From: a virus
IMG/VR virus record: IMGVR_UViG_3300032287_003731
Location: 32,954 to 96,953 of that record
DNA: 64,000 nucleotides
Strand: one strand, 5' to 3'
Part shown: positions 44,467 through 52,072 of the stretch, one piece after another
How positions within the stretch are numbered: the stretch's first letter is position 1
Layout: each line of letters begins with the position of its first letter
The notes under the pieces: generated by a model
What the model saw: only the letters and a program-made list of their open reading frames with translations
What the model was told of the DNA's origin: nothing
Database searches by the model: none
Position numbers and translations under genes: made by a program

Positions 44467-45417
44467 TTATTTTATAATGCCTGCGTAGTATTGCATTTTA
44501 TTTTTATTCCATTCGTCTAATTCATCCTTTTTAGATTGACGCTTCTGTAAATATTCAGAACTAGCTACTAAATTATTTACACGTTGTTCCAAACTTGCTT
44601 TTAAATCCATTAAACGTTTTTCCTCTGTAGATGATTTGTCTTTAATATCACCAGTACCAGCCATAAATTTAGCACGCTTCATTCTATTTAGATCACTTTT
44701 TACTTTATTTAAACGATCTGCAAGATCAGTATATTTCATAAAAGTGTTATAATCTTCATCTGATAGTCCAGAAGCGGATGAAGGGGTAGGTACTTTTCCT
44801 AATTCAGGAGTAGATTCTTCTTCGTCGCCTGCTGCTTTAGCTTGAGCAAATGATGCTTCAATTTCTTCATCACTTAAATCACCAGAAACAATACCTGTTT
44901 CTTCTTCTGGTTCTACTTCTTCACCAGGTTCTGCTTTAGGTTTCATAAATTGAGGGACAACACCAGCGGTTGTTGGTGCTAGAATACCAAGTCTAATCAT
45001 ATCACGAGCATAGTCAGATATGCGTGGTTGAGGAACATTAAATTTTTCTCTAGCTATTTTAGTAATATCGGCAGGACCATTATCTTTTATATAATCTATG
45101 ATACCATTAACCCACACCATTCGTTTAGATGAGCCAACATAAGGTAATTCAGAAAGTTTATCAGCATAGTCGTCACTTACTTTATAGATAATAGGTTGAC
45201 GAGCCATTTCTTTTAGTTTTTTAGTTCCCATTGTAACACTAGCTACATTAGGATCTATTTTCAATTTATTAATTGTAGGAGCATCTGAGGGGTCAATATC
45301 TAGAATTTTATCTCCTCTATTTTTATCTTTAAAATCGATAGTAGTTGATTGAGTAGCTTCATTCATTACTTCATCAATAACTTCACGTATGAGTTCTTGT
45401 AATTCTGATTTTTTCAT
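44467..45417 (-). CDS. Leader-bearing protein with winged-helix segment, 316 aa
   Basis: Begins MKKSELQELIREVIDEVMNE, with I-R-E and I-D-E sites, matching the leader of the 91-aa gene at 37117. Residues ~95-145 (VWVNGIIDYIKDNGPADITK, then REKFNVPQPRISDYARDMIR) read as a winged helix-turn-helix, with a turn before the recognition helix. A Pro/Glu-rich acidic linker follows, then a C-terminal coiled coil (LADRLNKVKSDLNRMKRAKF). I infer a DNA-binding protein carried in the head. It lies just upstream of the membrane protein and terminase genes; its start region overlaps the 79-aa gene by 4 bases. Confidence 0.7.
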   Translation of the reverse strand: MKKSELQELIREVIDEVMNEATQSTTIDFKDKNRGDKILDIDPSDAPTINKLKIDPNVASVTMGTKKLKEMARQPIIYKVSDDYADKLSELPYVGSSKRMVWVNGIIDYIKDNGPADITKIAREKFNVPQPRISDYARDMIRLGILAPTTAGVVPQFMKPKAEPGEEVEPEEETGIVSGDLSDEEIEASFAQAKAAGDEEESTPELGKVPTPSSASGLSDEDYNTFMKYTDLADRLNKVKSDLNRMKRAKFMAGTGDIKDKSSTEEKRLMDLKASLEQRVNNLVASSEYLQKRQSKKDELDEWNKNKMQYYAGIIK

Positions 45418-45653
45418 TTATTATGGTATTTAGAATATTCAATAAAATCTTCTATAACATCTTTGCGCTCACCTTCAAGTGAATTTTTATATTCTTTTAT
45501 AGTACGAGCATAACTTTCATTATCATTTTCTTTTAAGTTTGATAATAATTCTTTCAATTTATCTAGAGTTTCAGCAATAATATTATCATCAAAATCATCA
45601 AAATGATAAGCATCACCCTTATACATTTCTATTAACGTGAAAATCTTTTTCAT
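45414..45653 (-). CDS. Small acidic helical protein, 79 aa
   Basis: Not recognised. Begins MKKIFTLIEMYKGDAYHFDD, acidic, then a helical stretch (IIAETLDKLKELLSNLKEND) and a C-terminal segment with DFIEYSKYHNK. There is an early L-I-E that might serve as a leader site, but it could be chance. It overlaps the following gene by 4 bases and the preceding DUF6884-like gene by 4 bases, so all three are translationally coupled. Confidence 0.6.
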   Translation of the reverse strand: MKKIFTLIEMYKGDAYHFDDFDDNIIAETLDKLKELLSNLKENDNESYARTIKEYKNSLEGERKDVIEDFIEYSKYHNK

Positions 45654-46117
45654 CTTAATAAATTTAATAACTTAATAAAGCTCTCTTTAACTTTTTTAGC
45701 TAATTTTTTAATATACCATGCTAATTGTTGTCCTATTCTTAATCCTTTTAGCGGCGCATTCCAATGTTTTATTTGAGGCACCAAATATTTTCTATACTTT
45801 TCACCAGCTAATATAATAAATTTATCATTATCTAAATCATATTTATCAGCTAATATTTTTAATACTCGTACTGCCCATTCTCTAACCTCCTTATCAGGCA
45901 TATTCAATAATGTCTTATCATAAGGAGCAATTACTTTATCTAAAGGTAAAACATAATGTTCAGCTGATAAAATTACTATATCATTTGGATCTAATGATAA
46001 AGCATATTCTAAAGAACGTTTAAATAAAGGTGAGTTATATAGCTTTTGAGCAGGAGCCGGTTTAGGTAATTTAGTTGCTACACAGCTTAGTAAGACTATA
46101 GTTTTTGATTTACTCAT
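45650..46117 (-). CDS. DUF6884-like protein
   Basis: 155 aa. Starts MSKSKTIVLLSCVATKLPKP and continues APAQKLYNSPLFKRSLEYAL, NDIVILSAEHYVLPLDKVIA and PYDKTLLNMPDKEVREWAV. The order 'hydrophobic strand-C-x-x-x-K, LYxSPLF, ILSAxH, PYDxTL' is the DUF6884 pattern (found in bacteria and phages, biochemical role not established as far as I know). The C-terminal 30 residues are a basic, probably helical tail. The octamer is only 4 bases upstream. Confidence 0.75.
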   Translation of the reverse strand: MSKSKTIVLLSCVATKLPKPAPAQKLYNSPLFKRSLEYALSLDPNDIVILSAEHYVLPLDKVIAPYDKTLLNMPDKEVREWAVRVLKILADKYDLDNDKFIILAGEKYRKYLVPQIKHWNAPLKGLRIGQQLAWYIKKLAKKVKESFIKLLNLLR

Positions 46118-46121
46118 ATTA

Positions 46122-46129
46122 ATAAATAT
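46122..46129 (-). promoter_or_regulatory. Late-promoter-like octamer, DUF6884-like gene
   Basis: ATATTTAT on the coding strand, 4 bases before the ATG at 46117 and touching the stop of the preceding gene. Confidence 0.5.
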
Positions 46130-47121
46130 TAAACAATATTAATTTCTTGTATAATATTATTTTTATTTATTATATTTAAATATATTTTAAAACAATTAAA
46201 TATATCTTGTTTAAATTCTGGGTTAGCTTTAATTATACCTGATATAAAATGCTCAATTTTTCCTGAATAGTATATATTTTTATACTTATCTAGAAGTTTT
46301 AGACAGAATTTATAATTTAAATTATTATTGATTTTTTTCAAATAGTTAAATCTCCATACTAAAAATAATATATATGGTTTTGAAATCTCTACATCACAAT
46401 TAGCTATCATTTCTTGAGCTAAAGACCAATTTTCTTTATTAGTACTATCCAACATATTATATAATGTTTGAAAAGTATCATCATCTAAAACTAAACCTTG
46501 ATTAATATCACTATTAATAGATTCATCAAAAACTATATTATAAGAAGCGGAATCATACTTATTAACCATTTCATTAAAAAAAGTAAGATTATTTATAGCT
46601 GATGTTTGACCCCATATTCCTCGTATAAAATATCCTTCAAAATTATCACAAGCAATAAGATCAGCATATAATGATGGTGAAACAGGTTTTACTTCTTCTA
46701 TTAGCTCTTCTCTGACAAGAAATGCTGTAATTTCTTGAGTAGTTGGATTAGAAAGTTTAAGCATTGATGTTGGAACTATATAATATTTACTTATATTATT
46801 AGTTTTTATATAATATTCATTAATCAATGAGTTACTAATTATTAATGAATTTATTTCATCTTTACTTCTTACTTTTTTAATATTTAATTTATTCTCAGTA
46901 ATGTAATTATTATATTTGTATCTAGGTAAAGAAGATAATGAACTAAAATGGACTGTAGAATTATTTTGTAGTTTATTATTTTTATTTTCTTCATATATTT
47001 TTTGATACTTTTGCATTGTACTTTTACTAACATAATTTAAAGTATCTGATTCTGCTCCCCACATGATAAATGGTGATATTCTTTTAGTATTATCAACTAT
47101 TCTTCCTATTTCCTTATACAT
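46129..47121 (-). CDS. Unrecognised third gene of the ATPase-VWA cassette, 330 aa
   Basis: Not assigned. An N-terminal region resembles a nucleic-acid or peptide-binding segment (RISPFIMWGAESDTLNYVSK). Residues ~80-140 look alpha/beta (KKVRSKDEINSLIISNSLIN, KYYIVPTSMLKLSNPTTQEI). The C-terminal ~150 residues are helical, Asn/Ile-rich (WSLAQEMIANCDVEISKPYI, LLDKYKNIYYSGKIEHFISG), suggestive of an alpha-solenoid or lid. It follows the AAA+ gene after 9 bases with no promoter of its own. A partner or substrate adaptor is an inference. Confidence 0.7.
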   Translation of the reverse strand: MYKEIGRIVDNTKRISPFIMWGAESDTLNYVSKSTMQKYQKIYEENKNNKLQNNSTVHFSSLSSLPRYKYNNYITENKLNIKKVRSKDEINSLIISNSLINEYYIKTNNISKYYIVPTSMLKLSNPTTQEITAFLVREELIEEVKPVSPSLYADLIACDNFEGYFIRGIWGQTSAINNLTFFNEMVNKYDSASYNIVFDESINSDINQGLVLDDDTFQTLYNMLDSTNKENWSLAQEMIANCDVEISKPYILFLVWRFNYLKKINNNLNYKFCLKLLDKYKNIYYSGKIEHFISGIIKANPEFKQDIFNCFKIYLNIINKNNIIQEINIV

Positions 47122-47130
47122 AACTTTTTA

Positions 47131-48315
47131 TTATTTGATTATAAAATTAAGAAGTGTTTTATTCAAAGTCAAACTTTTGAATGAAGATTGATTACCGTTA
47201 TAAATCGATTTAACAATATTATATTTCAAATCAACCGCAAATAATTCTTCGTTTATAAGTGATGCTAATCTATCTATAAAACTTTTTTCAACTTTATTAT
47301 TTTTAGCGAAAAACAAGCTAAAGTTAATAATACGAGTTGAAATAATAGATGCTAAATCTGCACGATAATCTTTATCTTTCCCTATAATTCCTTTTAAAGT
47401 ATTAAGCACATAATCAAAGCTTTCATGCGTCATAATAGTTTCTGGAGATATAATTTTATCAAGTTTATTATTAATAAACATTGTAAACATAGTGGTAAAT
47501 TCAGGACCAACACTACCTTCTCCAATCATTTGGATAAGACCTAGTTCAGCATCAAATGAAGATAATGAAGATATTGAATTAAAAAACGTTGTAATACTTC
47601 TAGAGTTAATATTTGTATTAACTAATTCAGAATGCCTAAGAAGAAAATTAATACATCTATTATCTATTTGATTATTTTCAGCCCATTCACCCCAACAATT
47701 GATATCAAATTTAAGATTAATAGATATAAATCGTGTTTTTTGAGCGTTATCTATACTATTAACTAGATATTCACCATTATCAGGATTACTTGTGAGAATA
47801 ATATGCCAATCTTTAGGTAAAGACCAACTAATATACTGCTGTCTATCTATTAGCTCCATTACAGCTTGAATAAATCTAACATCAGCGCGATTCCAGTCAT
47901 CCAATAATAATATACCGCCATTTGTTTTACCACTAATCCATTCAGGTGGGCAATAACTCATTCTATTTTGACCTGTAAATTTATATCCTTGTTTTGTATA
48001 TTCATCTACAGCATGTTCATCAATCCAAGTACAATTATTTGTATCTTTACATACTTCAAATTGGCGAATTGGAAAACCAACTAAATCACCTAGTTCTTCA
48101 ATTTGAGCAAGATTTAATTTAACAAAATTAAGATCTAATTCGTTTGCTAATTGAATAATAGTTGATGTTTTACCGATACCTGAATCTCCTACTACTTCAA
48201 CCGCTACTGGTGGTTTGTTATTAGATTGAAGAAAGCGATTGTTGTTAATGATGTGTTTAAGAAATGTTTTTGCTTCATTAACATTAAGCGAAACCTGTTT
48301 AGTTTTACTTGACAT
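47131..48315 (-). CDS. MoxR/CbbQ-type AAA+ ATPase
   Basis: 394 aa. Walker A is GDSGIGKTS (43-51), Walker B GILLLDDWNRAD (134-145), with sensor 1 in WHIILTSNPDNGEYLV and an Arg-rich continuation (KTRFISINLKFD). The central motif WNRADVRFIQAVMELIDRQQ and the insertion between Walker A and B fit the MoxR/CbbQ group. These ATPases remodel proteins together with a VWA-domain partner. The partner here is the VWA gene just upstream (48364). The C-terminal ~130 residues are helical and act probably as a lid. Confidence 0.88.
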   Translation of the reverse strand: MSSKTKQVSLNVNEAKTFLKHIINNNRFLQSNNKPPVAVEVVGDSGIGKTSTIIQLANELDLNFVKLNLAQIEELGDLVGFPIRQFEVCKDTNNCTWIDEHAVDEYTKQGYKFTGQNRMSYCPPEWISGKTNGGILLLDDWNRADVRFIQAVMELIDRQQYISWSLPKDWHIILTSNPDNGEYLVNSIDNAQKTRFISINLKFDINCWGEWAENNQIDNRCINFLLRHSELVNTNINSRSITTFFNSISSLSSFDAELGLIQMIGEGSVGPEFTTMFTMFINNKLDKIISPETIMTHESFDYVLNTLKGIIGKDKDYRADLASIISTRIINFSLFFAKNNKVEKSFIDRLASLINEELFAVDLKYNIVKSIYNGNQSSFKSLTLNKTLLNFIIK

Positions 48316-48363
48316 ATTTTAATTTTTTTACAAAATAAATTTATAATAAGAGTCTCGACCATC

Positions 48364-49533
48364 TTATCTTTTATTCATTTTTATAACATTTCCCCATTTA
48401 TTTTCTATAACTGTTTCTAATTTTTCACCATTTGAAGTTAAAACAGTTAATATAGGTTTAAAAGAACTTAATATTCGTTCACCTATATAACCATCAGTGA
48501 AAATAATTAAACTATTATATTGAGGATTTTTATTAAAATAATCTATAAAAACATTCATTTCAGTACCACCTCTACCAGTAATAGTTTCAGGTGGTTTACC
48601 TTTGTATTCATATACTTTATGCACTTTAGCGTCACCTTCAGCTATAGTAATTGATATTCCTGTTTTATGCATATGGTGTAATTCATTAAAAAATTCTATT
48701 GTATCTTCTTTTCCAACAGAACCTGAAGTATCAATTCCAACTAATATATTCTTTTTAGGTTTAATTTTTAATGCTGGGTTTTCTATAAAACGTTTATTTA
48801 GTTTGCGGCGTGTTTTTTTAGTGTATATTTTGGATGATGAACTAAAGAATCTTCTAAAATATGATTTCCAATCATATGATGGAGGAGTAATTGCAAATAA
48901 ACTATCAATATAATCTTTTAATTCGTTTGGTACAAAACCTCTACCTTTATCTGCTTGAGATTCTATTATACTTTTTATTTGATGATCGATTTGAGCTTTA
49001 ATTAATTTTTTGTCAGTTTCAGATAATGATTCAAATTCTCCCCAAGTTAAATGAAAATCATTATCTAACATACTATTTAGTGTAGGACTAGTATTATTTT
49101 GTTTAGCTTTAAGTAAAGCATCATAATAATATTTTGTACCTGCTTTTGCCGGTAATGTTAGTTCTGGGAAAGATGATGGAAGAAGAAGTTGGTCTGATGG
49201 ATAATATTGTGGATCTATATATTGATTTATTTCAATATCAGCTGCTATATTATGTAGAATATGATCAAAATAATTTTCTCGATCAATTAAGTGATTAAAA
49301 CATATATGAAGTAATTCATGCTTAAGTAATCCTATTTTTTTATTGTCATTATCTAATGAATTCCAAAATTCTTCATTAATAATTAACTCATAATTAATAT
49401 TATTTAAACAAACACCAGCAGTTGGAGTATCTGTACCTATTCTTTTATTTAATGTTGAAAGAAAAACTCCATAAAACGGTTCCTTTAGCATAAGTTGTTT
49501 TGCAACTTTGCTTACATCATTTAGTACATTCAT
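48364..49533 (-). CDS. VWA protein with HExxH metallopeptidase-like domain
   Basis: 389 aa. The N-terminal part has KHELLHICFNHLIDRE (HExxH at 72-76), a zinc-metallopeptidase signature, followed by HNIAADIEINQYI. The C-terminal part is a von Willebrand A fold: ILVGIDTSGSVGKEDTIEFF, with MIDAS DTSGS at 268-272, ITGRGGTEMNVFIDYF supplying the MIDAS Thr, and NSLIIFTDGYIGE. This is the DUF2201-type 'VWA plus putative metallopeptidase' layout. It forms the partner of the AAA+ ATPase. It starts the cassette after the kinase gene (6-base gap). Confidence 0.88.
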   Translation of the reverse strand: MNVLNDVSKVAKQLMLKEPFYGVFLSTLNKRIGTDTPTAGVCLNNINYELIINEEFWNSLDNDNKKIGLLKHELLHICFNHLIDRENYFDHILHNIAADIEINQYIDPQYYPSDQLLLPSSFPELTLPAKAGTKYYYDALLKAKQNNTSPTLNSMLDNDFHLTWGEFESLSETDKKLIKAQIDHQIKSIIESQADKGRGFVPNELKDYIDSLFAITPPSYDWKSYFRRFFSSSSKIYTKKTRRKLNKRFIENPALKIKPKKNILVGIDTSGSVGKEDTIEFFNELHHMHKTGISITIAEGDAKVHKVYEYKGKPPETITGRGGTEMNVFIDYFNKNPQYNSLIIFTDGYIGERILSSFKPILTVLTSNGEKLETVIENKWGNVIKMNKR

Positions 49534-49539
49534 AACTTT

Positions 49540-50058
49540 TTAAATATTTGATAAAATTGTAGAAATACGTTCTTTAGTTGTACCTTCAACTTCAATTAAA
49601 CGTTTAGGTTTATATTCTAGTAACGCCATTTTAATAGCAGCATCTATTTTAACACGATATGCTAAATCTGTTTCACGTATTCCATTATTTTCCATTTCTA
49701 CTCCACGCGGTGAAACATAAATTACTATATCATAATAATCTTTGAGACACATTGCTGCGTCAACAAATGTACGTTTTTCCCAATCACTTATTGATTTAGC
49801 AGATAATGTAAAAGCACATACATCCCATATTGTTCTATCAGTAATAATATTTGGATGTAATAATTCACTAGCTCGTTCTGCTAAAAATACAAATTGACCT
49901 GGTAATGTAGAATCTGTATTAAGTGGAATACCTAGGCTACTAAGATATTTACTACGTTCTGTTTGAATAGAATGATCTTTTAAATAATCAATTTCTCCTA
50001 ATGCTCTTGCTAATGTTGTTTTGCCAACTGATTGTGCTCCTGTTAGTCCAATCCTCAT
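49540..50058 (-). CDS. P-loop nucleotide kinase-like ATPase (AAA_28-like)
   Basis: 172 aa. Walker A GAQSVGKTT (7-15) follows an N-terminal beta strand. The rest has TERSKYLSSLGIPLNTDSTL, FVFLAERASELLHPNIITDR and VIYVSPRGVEMENNGIRETD, a layout like NadR-type or AAA_28 kinases. The substrate is not determinable from sequence. It overlaps the stop of the upstream endonuclease by 4 bases (ATGA-type). It precedes the VWA gene and may be part of the cassette transcript by position only. Confidence 0.85.
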   Translation of the reverse strand: MRIGLTGAQSVGKTTLARALGEIDYLKDHSIQTERSKYLSSLGIPLNTDSTLPGQFVFLAERASELLHPNIITDRTIWDVCAFTLSAKSISDWEKRTFVDAAMCLKDYYDIVIYVSPRGVEMENNGIRETDLAYRVKIDAAIKMALLEYKPKRLIEVEGTTKERISTILSNI

Positions 50059-50792
50059 AATATTTCTTTTAAAATTTTTTTAATATTGTTAAAATCTTTA
50101 TAAGATATTTCTATAAATTTAATACTGTTTTTTTGACAATACTCTTTTTTAATATTATCTCTATATTGTAATCCTTCTAACCCCCCACATTTTTTTTCAA
50201 AATATCCTGTTTTTTTATAATGTTGTTCTCCTTGATATTCTATTAATATGTTATGTTTGGGTAGATAAAAATCAAATGGTAACTTTTTAGAGGTTTTTGG
50301 ATTAATACAATCTACAAATGTATATTGATTTTTATATTCAATATTGTTCTTAATAAGATATTTTTCAATTTCATCTTCACCCTTAGACACATTACAATAA
50401 GGACATCCTTGTTTCATTGAAGGACTGCTATGAGCAAATGGTGTTTGTAAAAACTCACCATGAAAAGGACAAATAATAATAACTTTATCTTTTCCTGTTT
50501 TATATTTTACTAAAGAATAATCATATTTGTTTCCATGTATTTTTTTAGATTTTTCTATAAAATCTTCTGTATTGCTAATTCTAGCTTTTCTAACACTATC
50601 ACCCATACACTTTATACAACGCTGACCAAATAGGTGGTTATTTGGTTGTTGTTCAAATACACCGTGTTTAGGGCATATTATTTGAACTTTAGTGGTAGCA
50701 TTAATATATTTTACTAAAGAATAATCATAATAATTATTATGTTTATCTTTAGCTTTATTTATAAATTGTTCTTGTATTAATTTAGCAGGCAT
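50055..50792 (-). CDS. Vsr-like homing endonuclease with zinc-ribbon repeats
   Basis: 245 aa. Two tandem repeats (residues ~5-60 and ~65-125) each contain HNNYYDYSLVKY / HGNKYDYSLVKY and a CPKHG or CPFHGEF zinc-binding half. CIKCMGDS and CPYCNVSKGEDEIEK complete the Cys pairs. The C-terminal nuclease part (LPFDFYLPKHNILIEYQGEQ, then HYKKTGYFEKKCGGLEGLQY) has the Asp and Glu-x-Gln arrangement of Vsr-type (very short patch repair-like, EDxHD) homing enzymes. An 11-bp inverted repeat enclosing the octamer lies just upstream of the start. Not a conventional repair Vsr enzyme, since the repeats are a mobile-element feature. Confidence 0.8.
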   Translation of the reverse strand: MPAKLIQEQFINKAKDKHNNYYDYSLVKYINATTKVQIICPKHGVFEQQPNNHLFGQRCIKCMGDSVRKARISNTEDFIEKSKKIHGNKYDYSLVKYKTGKDKVIIICPFHGEFLQTPFAHSSPSMKQGCPYCNVSKGEDEIEKYLIKNNIEYKNQYTFVDCINPKTSKKLPFDFYLPKHNILIEYQGEQHYKKTGYFEKKCGGLEGLQYRDNIKKEYCQKNSIKFIEISYKDFNNIKKILKEIL

Positions 50793-50800
50793 TATTTGTT

Positions 50801-50839
50801 GTTTTATCTACGTATAAATATATGAAAGGTAGATAAAAC
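50801..50839 (-). promoter_or_regulatory. 11-bp inverted repeat enclosing the late-promoter-like octamer, before Vsr-like homing endonuclease
   Basis: GTTTTATCTAC / GTAGATAAAAC, perfect over 11 bp, with a 17-base loop that contains ATATTTAT (50814-50821). The downstream arm ends 8 bases before the ATG at 50792, so longer transcripts could mask the start. The upstream arm touches the stop codon of the 46-aa gene. Confidence 0.75.
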
Positions 50840-50979
50840 TAATAGTAATAATCTAATTTTTTAATATGAATAATAGATTCTCCATTATAAAATTTATGGA
50901 ATATTTTTCTTGCTTCCCCTTCAGAATTACTATAAATAATCGAGCCATGAAAAGTTCCTGTTACTGCGTATATTTTCAT
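50839..50979 (-). CDS. Tiny protein, 46 aa
   Basis: ATG at 50979, TAG at 50839-50841. The product begins MKIYAVTGTFHGSIIYSNSE and ends YNGESIIHIKKLDYYY, an alpha/beta pattern with alternating hydrophobics and a central helix (GEARKIFHKF). The start overlaps the stop of the 67-aa gene in an ATGA junction, evidence of a real coupled gene. It fills an otherwise empty gap. Function unknown. Confidence 0.6.
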   Translation of the reverse strand: MKIYAVTGTFHGSIIYSNSEGEARKIFHKFYNGESIIHIKKLDYYY

Positions 50980-51179
50980 TTACCTTTATTATTTATTTTT
51001 TTCATTTGTCGTGCTGTTTTTTTAATTTGTTTTTCTTCTTTAGCACGACTTTTTATTTGTTTTTCAGCTCCTGCTTTATATTTAATGTCTACAGAAATAG
51101 GACCTTTATCAAATTTATCTAAATCAAAAGTCCAAGTTTCTATAGTTTCATCATCCTCATAAACTCTAGTAAATATCAT
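50976..51179 (-). CDS. Small protein with basic tail, 67 aa
   Basis: Not recognised. The N-terminal ~35 residues look beta-rich (MIFTRVYEDDETIETWTFDL, ISVDIKYK). The C-terminal ~30 are strongly basic helix (RAKEEKQIKKTARQMKKINN). Overlaps the preceding 80-aa gene and the following 46-aa gene by 4 bases each, so this is a translationally coupled trio of small genes. Confidence 0.65.
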   Translation of the reverse strand: MIFTRVYEDDETIETWTFDLDKFDKGPISVDIKYKAGAEKQIKSRAKEEKQIKKTARQMKKINNKGK

Positions 51180-51418
51180 GATCTATTTCCCATTTTTTTA
51201 GAAGCAGCTGTTTTATGAAAAGGAACTCCATTTTCTTCTTTTTTAGCCATTTCCCACGCTTCTTTAGTGTATTTAGTACCAAATAAATAATACTCTGCTA
51301 AGCGTTTGTTACCTTGTGGGATAAGAGCAGGTCCATCAAAATTATGAAGTTTATATACTCCATTAGCTTCATTAACATATGCTATAGTTCCATCTGCTTT
51401 TACTAGTTTTTTTACCAT
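51176..51418 (-). CDS. Small protein, DGPALIPQGNK family-like, 80 aa
   Basis: Starts MVKKLVKADGTIAYVNEANG, followed by YKLHNFDGPALIPQGNKRLA and EYYLFGTKYTKEAWEMAKKE. The 'HN-DGPA...YYLFGxxYTKEAWE' pattern resembles a small phage family with MORN-like hydrophobic spacing that I cannot name with certainty. The C-terminus (PFHKTAASKKMGNRS) is basic. It leads a coupled group of three small genes. No octamer in the gap upstream. Instead a terminator for the previous gene lies there. Confidence 0.65.
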   Translation of the reverse strand: MVKKLVKADGTIAYVNEANGVYKLHNFDGPALIPQGNKRLAEYYLFGTKYTKEAWEMAKKEENGVPFHKTAASKKMGNRS

Positions 51419-51452
51419 ATTTTTATTTTAAAATTAATAAAATTATTTTGCC

Positions 51453-51490
51453 TAAAAAAATGATGTACTTTATTCAAGTACGTCATCATC
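51453..51490 (-). terminator. Terminator after leader-bearing gene 51543
   Basis: Coding strand: ATGATGACGTACTT, a 5-base loop, AAGTACATCAT, then seven T. The stem has one C/A mismatch. It lies about 50 bases past the stop of the 160-aa gene. Confidence 0.8.
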
Positions 51491-51542
51491 ATGACTATAA
51501 ATCTAGTATGTATGTTTTTACTAATTTTTATTCAATTAAATT

Positions 51543-52025
51543 TTAAGCTCCTAATGAATCATAAAAAGCATCCCATAATTCCTCTTCTTCATATTCTATT
51601 TCAATATCTTTTCCACTTTTAGAATATACATATCCTATTACTTCAAATTCAGCATCACTGCATCCTTCTGGATCAAGAATTAAACCTGGAATATTTTTTT
51701 CTAATTCTAATTTAGGGTCAGGCATACTTAAAATCCATTTTTTATCATCTGGAAGATCAATAAAATTGGAATACCCTATAATTTCTTTTACTTTTTTTCC
51801 ATTTATTAATATAAAATCATCTGCTAGTCCTTTTTCACAATAAAAGAATTTATAATCTTTTTCATTTTGATAATAATTAGGAGTATATTTAACTACTAAA
51901 TCATCTTCAAAATTAAAATCTTCAATTTCTCCTTTATCATTAATAGAAACTTCATCTAATTGTGATTCTTTTAAAATACCAGCTAACTGCTGCATTCTAT
52001 GAATTTCGTTAAGTTGCTTTTTCAT
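51543..52025 (-). CDS. Leader-bearing internal protein candidate, 160 aa
   Basis: Begins MKKQLNEIHRMQQLAGILKE, nearly identical to the leader of the 177-aa head-module gene and ending at ILKE|S. The mature domain is acidic and beta-rich (VSINDKGEIEDFNFEDDLVV, YFCEKGLADDFILINGKKVK, LELEKNIPGLILDPEGCSD) ending in an acidic helix (EYEEEELWDAFYDSLGA). Not recognised. Own octamer 17 bases upstream and own terminator, so a single-gene late transcript. Confidence 0.75.
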   Translation of the reverse strand: MKKQLNEIHRMQQLAGILKESQLDEVSINDKGEIEDFNFEDDLVVKYTPNYYQNEKDYKFFYCEKGLADDFILINGKKVKEIIGYSNFIDLPDDKKWILSMPDPKLELEKNIPGLILDPEGCSDAEFEVIGYVYSKSGKDIEIEYEEEELWDAFYDSLGA

Positions 52026-52042
52026 TTTTTTTTATTATAATA

Positions 52043-52050
52043 ATAAATAT
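52043..52050 (-). promoter_or_regulatory. Late-promoter-like octamer, 160-aa gene
   Basis: ATATTTAT on the coding strand, 17 bases before the ATG at 52025. Confidence 0.65.
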
Positions 52051-52072
52051 TTTTATTTTAAAAGTAATAAAA

